Assembly: GCF_000332095.2 (NCBI RefSeq)
Contig: NZ_KI913949.1
Coordinates: forward strand, 1,040,540 to 1,086,190
Source of the DNA: Leptolyngbya sp. PCC 6406
GTDB taxonomy: Bacteria > Cyanobacteriota > Cyanobacteriia > Phormidesmidales > Phormidesmidaceae
Direction of reading: 5' to 3'
DNA: 45,651 nucleotides
Under the pieces are notes generated by a model. The model was not told the DNA's origin, searched no databases, and saw only the letters and a list, made by a program, of their open reading frames with translations. The position numbers were made by a program, and so were the translations under genes. This document shows positions 41,183-45,651 of the stretch, piece by piece; the first letter of the stretch is position 1, and every line of letters starts with the position of its first letter.

Positions 41183-44100
41183 ATGGTCACCCTTAGCAAT
41201 AGTTGTGATGGTCAGAGACCGACCCCAAGGGGCTATCGCACCCTCTACGAACGCACCCCAGCCCTGCTCTGGACCTTACGCCCCAATGGCACCATTGCCC
41301 TCGTCAGTGATTATTGGCTCAAGACCCTAGGCTATAGCCGAAAGCAGGTAGTGGGGCAACCTGCGATCGCCTTTATCGACCCTCCAGCGCGATCAGCCGT
41401 GACCCAGGCTTGGCAAGGCTGCTGGCAGGGGGATGGAGAGCCCACAACCGTTCACTGCAATTTGGTCACCTCTGAGGGAACCTATCGCCCCATCACCTGG
41501 AGTGTATCGGGTATTCGGGATACAGCGGGTCAGCCCAGCTATGCCACCGTCGCCATGGCAGACTGTTCGGCTTCCCAGCAACTGCTCCAGACGATCCTAG
41601 ACACCCTGCCCCAGCGAGTGTTCTGGAAAGATGTCCAGGGACGATTTTTGGGCTGCAATCGCCAATTCGCCGAGGACATGGGGCGTTCGGACCCGGCTCA
41701 GATTATTGGCAAAACCGATGAGGAGCTGGGGCTTAGTCCACAACAAATCAGCCAATATCGCAGGGCTGATGAGGCCGTGATCGCCACGGGTCGCCCCCAT
41801 CTCCAAGTCGAACATTGCCAAAACTACCCCGATGGCCTGCAACGTTGGGTGAGGACCAACAAGGTTCCTCTGCGGCAGTCTAGGGGAGGTGCTGGAGAAT
41901 CTTCAGAAGACGCCATTGTCGGCGTCGTGGGTGCCTACGAGGACATCCTCACCCAAAAGCAGACCGAACAGTCCCTCCATCGCTATGTGCAAATGGTGGA
42001 GGCTGCCAACGATGGCATCTGTCTGGTGGATCGAAACTATCGCTATCAAGTTGCCAACCAAACCTATACCGAGTGGTATGGCGAGGATGGCCAGTCTATT
42101 TTGGGGCGTACCGTGGCGGAGGTGCTGGGGCGGGATGCCTTTATCCATCGTCTCCAGCCCCTCCTGAAGCGATGTTTGGCCGGAGAAACCATTCACTATG
42201 CCCGTTGGTTTGACTTTCCTCACTTAGGGCGGCGGTTCCGGAGTGTCACCTGCATTCCCTATGCGGAAGCCAATGGGGAGGTTTCTGGCTTTGTCACCAC
42301 CATTCGAGACTTGACGGATCTTAAGTTGGCTATGGTTCGGCAGCAGGAGCTGTTGGAAATCATCGAAAGTACTGCTGATTTCATTGGCATGGCCACATTG
42401 GATGGGCGGGTTATCTATCTGAACCCGGCTCTGGAGGGTTTTTTGGGCAAGAGTGCCAGTTCCCAGCTCGGAGAGAGCGGGTGGATCCATCAGGGTCTGA
42501 TTCAGGATTTTTATCCCTCCGAAGCCTGGACTACCCTCTTGGAAACTGGGATTCCCACTGCGATCGCGACGGGGACTTGGCGGGGCGAATCTGCCTTGAT
42601 TAGTGCGGCGGGGGAAGTTGTGCCCGTCTCCCAAGTCATCACCGCCCATCAGGACGACAGCGGCATGGTGTCTATGCTCTCCACCACCATTCGAGACATC
42701 CGCGATCGCAAACAGCTAGAGAACACCCTGCGCCGCCAGCAGCACTATTTTCAAGCTCTGACGGAACAAGCCTCAGAAATTGTGGTGATTACCCGCGACC
42801 AGGACATCATTCAGTACGTGTCCCCCGCCGTAGAACGGAACCTGGGCTATACTCCCCAAGCCCTGGTGGGCCGCCATGTCGCCGAATATCTGCATCCTGA
42901 AGATCAGACTATAGTTCTAGACCGGATGCGATTGATCGTGGCCCAACCTGGTGTGAATCTTCCCTTCATCACCTATCGCCTACGACACCAAAACGGTTCC
43001 TGGCGTACCTTTGAATCCAGCAGCATCAACCTGCTCCACGACCCCATTGTTCACGGCATTGTCACCCACTGCCGAGATGTGACCGATCGGGTCCGGGCCG
43101 AAAAGGCTCTCCGTCATGTGATTGAAGGCACCGCCGCCCTCACCGGGGAGGATTTTTTCGACGCCCTAGCCCAACATCTGGCCACCGCCCTCGGCGTCGT
43201 TTACGTCCTCATTAGCGAAGTTTCCCAGGCGGGGCAGCTCTCGACCTTGGCCTTCTGGAGCCACAACCAGCCCCAATCTTGCTTTACCTATGTCGTCAAC
43301 AGCACCCCCTGCGAACGTACCTTACGCCAAGGGTATTACCTCTGTCCCCAGGGCGTAATGGAGGCGTTTCCAGCGGACTTAGATTTGGTGACTATGCAGG
43401 CCCAGAGCTACGTGGGCGTTGCCCTTGTGAGCCGCGATGGAGAAACGTTGGGGGAAATTTGTGTTCTGGATACTCGACCCATGGCAGATCCAGAATACAT
43501 CCGAGATATTTTGCAGATTTTTGCCGCCCGCGCCACCGCCGAGTTAGAGCGTCAGCGATCCAATTCAGCCCTCCAGGCCAGTGAAGTCCGCTTTCAACGA
43601 CTAGCGGCGAATATGCCGGGAATTATCTGCCGCTACCACACTTACCCCGATGGCCGGGACAGCTTTAGCTATGTCAGTGCCGCCTGTCGCAATCTGTGGG
43701 GACTAGACCCCGAAACGGTGTACGCCGACAGCAGATCTGTTTGGGCCTTGGTCCATCCCGACGATGTCGCAGGATTCAGTCAGTCCATCCAGGTGGCCAT
43801 TGATCAGGGCACCGTTTGGTCCTACGAGCACCGCATCATGCATCCCTCTGGGCAGATCAAATGGTTTCAGGCCGTGGCCAAACCTGAGCCCCAACCCGAC
43901 GGCAGTTGGATCTGGGATGGCCTTGTCATTGAGATCAGCGATCGCAAACAGACAGAAGCCGCCCTGCGCCAGAGTGAGGCGGTCAATCAGGCGATCATCA
44001 ATGCTCTGCCGGATATGCTGATTCGCCAACGGATCGATGGCAAATGCCTGGATTTGTCTTACCCGCCGGACTATCCGGTGGTGGTGCCCTTACCCCAGGC

Positions 44101-45484
44101 TAAGGGGGGCATGATTCAGGACATGCTTCCTGCCTCAATTGTGGAGCAGCGACTGATAGTTGCAGCCTGCGCGATCGCAACGGGGCGCACCCAGATTTAT
44201 GAATTTCAAATTGCCGTTGCGGATCAACTCCGCTGGGAAGAGGCCCGCATTGTCCCCCTAACAACGGATGAGGTGCTGATTTTGGTGCGCGACATCGATG
44301 AACGCAAGCGCGCTGAGGAGGAAGTCATCCGCCTGAACCAAGAACTAGCCCGCCAAAACCAGCACCTAGAGCAGTTGGTGGAACAGCGCACCGCCGAACT
44401 CATGACCTTCATTAACGCCCTGCCAGACCAAATCTTTGTGGTAGATCGGGCAACGGGGCAAATGCCCTTGGGCAATGAGGCCGTAGCTGCCGCAGCGGGA
44501 CGGCGACGAAATCAGTTTGAAGGACACACCGTAGCCGAGATCTTTGCGCCTGAGCAGGCCGCCTGTTATGAACGCCAAAATCATCAAGTGTTCACCACTG
44601 GAGAGATTTTCCATATTGAAGAGACCATGGATACGGCCCAAGGAAAGCGCTTTGTAGATACCTACAAAATTCCCCTCAGGCGTCCCAACGGAGAAGTCTA
44701 TGCCCTGATTGGCACCTCCCGCGATATTACGGACCGGGTCAAGGCCCAGAAAGCCCTAACCGCCAAAACCCGTCAGCTAGAGGCCGCTAACCGAGAACTG
44801 GAATCCTTTTCCTATTCCGTATCCCACGACCTGCGGGCTCCCCTGCGTCACATCAACGGCTTTATTGCCGCCCTCCAGCGGCAACTTGGCCCCATAGCCA
44901 CAGAGGATGCCAAGATCTCTCACTACATCGGGGTGATTCAGCGCAGCAGTCTCAGAATGGAGCAGCTCATCGACGGTCTCTTGACCCTATCCCGTGCTGG
45001 ACGACGGGAGCTAAAACTGTGTCCCGTAGATCTAGGGTCTCTGGTGGAAGCCTCGCTAGCCCTACTCAATCTTCTGCCTCCAGAAACGGGTGATGGCTCT
45101 CAAGGGTCGGCCCTTGAGCATCTTAGTATCCAAACCCATCCTCTCCCCACCGTTAACGGTGACAGCGCCCTGTTGCAGCAGGTCTTCACTAACCTGTTGG
45201 AAAATGCGGTGAAATTTAGCCGCGATGCCACCCCCGCCCGCATCACCATCGGCTGCCGCCCCGATGGCGTCCTCTACGTTCAAGACAACGGCATCGGCTT
45301 TGACATGACCTATGCCGACAAACTTTTCAGCCCCTTCCAACGGCTCCACAGCGGCGACACCTTTCAGGGCATGGGTATCGGATTGGCCATTGTGCAGCGC
45401 ATTATCCATCGCCACGGCGGCAGGATTTGGGCTGAAAGCGCTCCGAATCAGGGAACCACTATGTTTTTTACGCTGGAGCTGTAG
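41183..45484 (+). CDS. Very large multi-PAS/GAF sensor histidine kinase
   Basis: 1433 residues from ATG 41183; a GTG 57 bases earlier is in frame but lies in unlikely sequence. There is a long series of PAS/PAC units (for example TLRPNGTIALVSDYW; LDTLPQRVFWKDVQGRFLGCN; IESTADFIGMATLDGRVIYLN; SEIVVITRDQDIIQYVSPAVERNLGY; RYHTYPDGRDSFSYVS; NALPDQIFVVDRATGQ), roughly seven in all, and one GAF domain (about 660-790). A coiled coil (EEVIRLNQELARQNQHLEQLVEQRTAEL) precedes HisKA with H1215 (VSHDLRAPLRHINGF) and the ATPase domain (FTNLLENAVKFS, DNGIGFDM, GMGIGLAIVQRIIHRHGG). No membrane segment is obvious, so it is a soluble kinase. Its response regulator is not in the window. The dimer-phosphoacceptor type resembles phytochrome-like kinases. 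Confidence 0.92.
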   Translation: MVTLSNSCDGQRPTPRGYRTLYERTPALLWTLRPNGTIALVSDYWLKTLGYSRKQVVGQPAIAFIDPPARSAVTQAWQGCWQGDGEPTTVHCNLVTSEGTYRPITWSVSGIRDTAGQPSYATVAMADCSASQQLLQTILDTLPQRVFWKDVQGRFLGCNRQFAEDMGRSDPAQIIGKTDEELGLSPQQISQYRRADEAVIATGRPHLQVEHCQNYPDGLQRWVRTNKVPLRQSRGGAGESSEDAIVGVVGAYEDILTQKQTEQSLHRYVQMVEAANDGICLVDRNYRYQVANQTYTEWYGEDGQSILGRTVAEVLGRDAFIHRLQPLLKRCLAGETIHYARWFDFPHLGRRFRSVTCIPYAEANGEVSGFVTTIRDLTDLKLAMVRQQELLEIIESTADFIGMATLDGRVIYLNPALEGFLGKSASSQLGESGWIHQGLIQDFYPSEAWTTLLETGIPTAIATGTWRGESALISAAGEVVPVSQVITAHQDDSGMVSMLSTTIRDIRDRKQLENTLRRQQHYFQALTEQASEIVVITRDQDIIQYVSPAVERNLGYTPQALVGRHVAEYLHPEDQTIVLDRMRLIVAQPGVNLPFITYRLRHQNGSWRTFESSSINLLHDPIVHGIVTHCRDVTDRVRAEKALRHVIEGTAALTGEDFFDALAQHLATALGVVYVLISEVSQAGQLSTLAFWSHNQPQSCFTYVVNSTPCERTLRQGYYLCPQGVMEAFPADLDLVTMQAQSYVGVALVSRDGETLGEICVLDTRPMADPEYIRDILQIFAARATAELERQRSNSALQASEVRFQRLAANMPGIICRYHTYPDGRDSFSYVSAACRNLWGLDPETVYADSRSVWALVHPDDVAGFSQSIQVAIDQGTVWSYEHRIMHPSGQIKWFQAVAKPEPQPDGSWIWDGLVIEISDRKQTEAALRQSEAVNQAIINALPDMLIRQRIDGKCLDLSYPPDYPVVVPLPQAKGGMIQDMLPASIVEQRLIVAACAIATGRTQIYEFQIAVADQLRWEEARIVPLTTDEVLILVRDIDERKRAEEEVIRLNQELARQNQHLEQLVEQRTAELMTFINALPDQIFVVDRATGQMPLGNEAVAAAAGRRRNQFEGHTVAEIFAPEQAACYERQNHQVFTTGEIFHIEETMDTAQGKRFVDTYKIPLRRPNGEVYALIGTSRDITDRVKAQKALTAKTRQLEAANRELESFSYSVSHDLRAPLRHINGFIAALQRQLGPIATEDAKISHYIGVIQRSSLRMEQLIDGLLTLSRAGRRELKLCPVDLGSLVEASLALLNLLPPETGDGSQGSALEHLSIQTHPLPTVNGDSALLQQVFTNLLENAVKFSRDATPARITIGCRPDGVLYVQDNGIGFDMTYADKLFSPFQRLHSGDTFQGMGIGLAIVQRIIHRHGGRIWAESAPNQGTTMFFTLEL

Positions 45485-45557
45485 CGACTGACCTAGGCAA
45501 GGCTTAGAGGATGTTTTAAAAGTCCCATTTGTCATTCCGAGAATTGTCCCCAGGCCC

Positions 45558-45651
45558 TAGTACTGCTTGGCGGAAGTGGCCAAGGCATTTATGCGACCAA
45601 GGGCTTACCCGTGTAGTTCCACTTGAAGGGCTTAGCCATGGTGCGATTGAA
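45558..45651 (-). mobile_element. IS630-type insertion sequence, 3' end only (runs off window)
   Basis: Starts at CTAG/TA with the end gtactgcttggcggaagtgg (45560 on). The transposase C-terminus is encoded inward. It matches the ends of the small non-coding element at 9354-9455, and begins 74 bp after the kinase gene. Confidence 0.75.
45589..45651 (-). CDS. IS630 family transposase, C-terminal 20 residues (partial)
   Basis: Read from the minus strand the last codons give FNRTMAKPFKWNYTGKPLVA and stop at 45589-45591. The (F/W)xxxMAKPFKW(x)YTGK ending is typical of IS630 transposases of cyanobacteria. The rest lies to the right of the window. Confidence 0.85.
   Translation of the reverse strand, partial: FNRTMAKPFKWNYTGKPLVA

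Overview
The window is cyanobacterial chromosome. Support comes from the gene set (Ycf46-like and Ycf35 proteins, a phosphoribulokinase paralogue, a plant-type ferredoxin, DUF3326, DUF1997, an FHA-fused class A penicillin-binding protein, a cellulose-synthase-like glycosyltransferase), from dozens of copies of the cyanobacterial palindrome HIP1 (GCGATCGC), and from typical cyanobacterial intergenic repeats. GC content looks moderately high. I cannot assign a genus from the sequence alone.

Layout. 1-2.7 kb: the N-terminal end of an IS630-type transposase interrupts a trypsin-like protease/NB-ARC NTPase gene that follows a Trypco1-like partner, so this is the remnant of a predicted NTP-dependent conflict system. 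3-30 kb: mostly core genes. These are a pentapeptide-repeat protein, murF, a gamma-glutamylcyclotransferase-like gene, the rpsP-khpA-phoH operon, DUF3326 and its small partner, a ferredoxin, a non-canonical phosphoribulokinase, recQ, a TPR protein, a ribbon-helix-helix-like gene followed by ycf46 and ycf35, tlyA, DUF1997, an SDR-like gene, comM-allA-yciI, a cellulose-synthase-like gene with a PilZ tail, a large unknown protein, mtnP, a membrane coiled-coil protein, two family-2 glycosyltransferases, DUF2256 and tRNA-Val(GAC).

30.9-38.8 kb is an accessory region. It holds an IS5-type element, an overlapping pair encoding a PD-(D/E)XK-like protein and a PIN-domain protein, a CoiA-like gene split by a second IS5-type element with a TAA target duplication, a frameshifted tyrosine recombinase, and a small regulator-like gene. 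That small gene is preceded by six direct copies of TGTCATCA and followed after 20 bp by a NERD-nuclease/superfamily I helicase. This last arrangement is the best candidate for a little-described defence or mobile module. 38.8-45.5 kb: an FHA-PBP fusion and a very large multi-PAS/GAF histidine kinase. The window ends inside the C-terminus of another IS630-type transposase.

Small non-coding elements with TAGTACTGC-like ends, sitting in CTAG targets, recur at several places (about 5.85, 9.35, 9.45 and 28.1 kb). They share their outer bases with the IS630-type element at the right edge. Two host genes use the TAG at such an element boundary as their stop codon.
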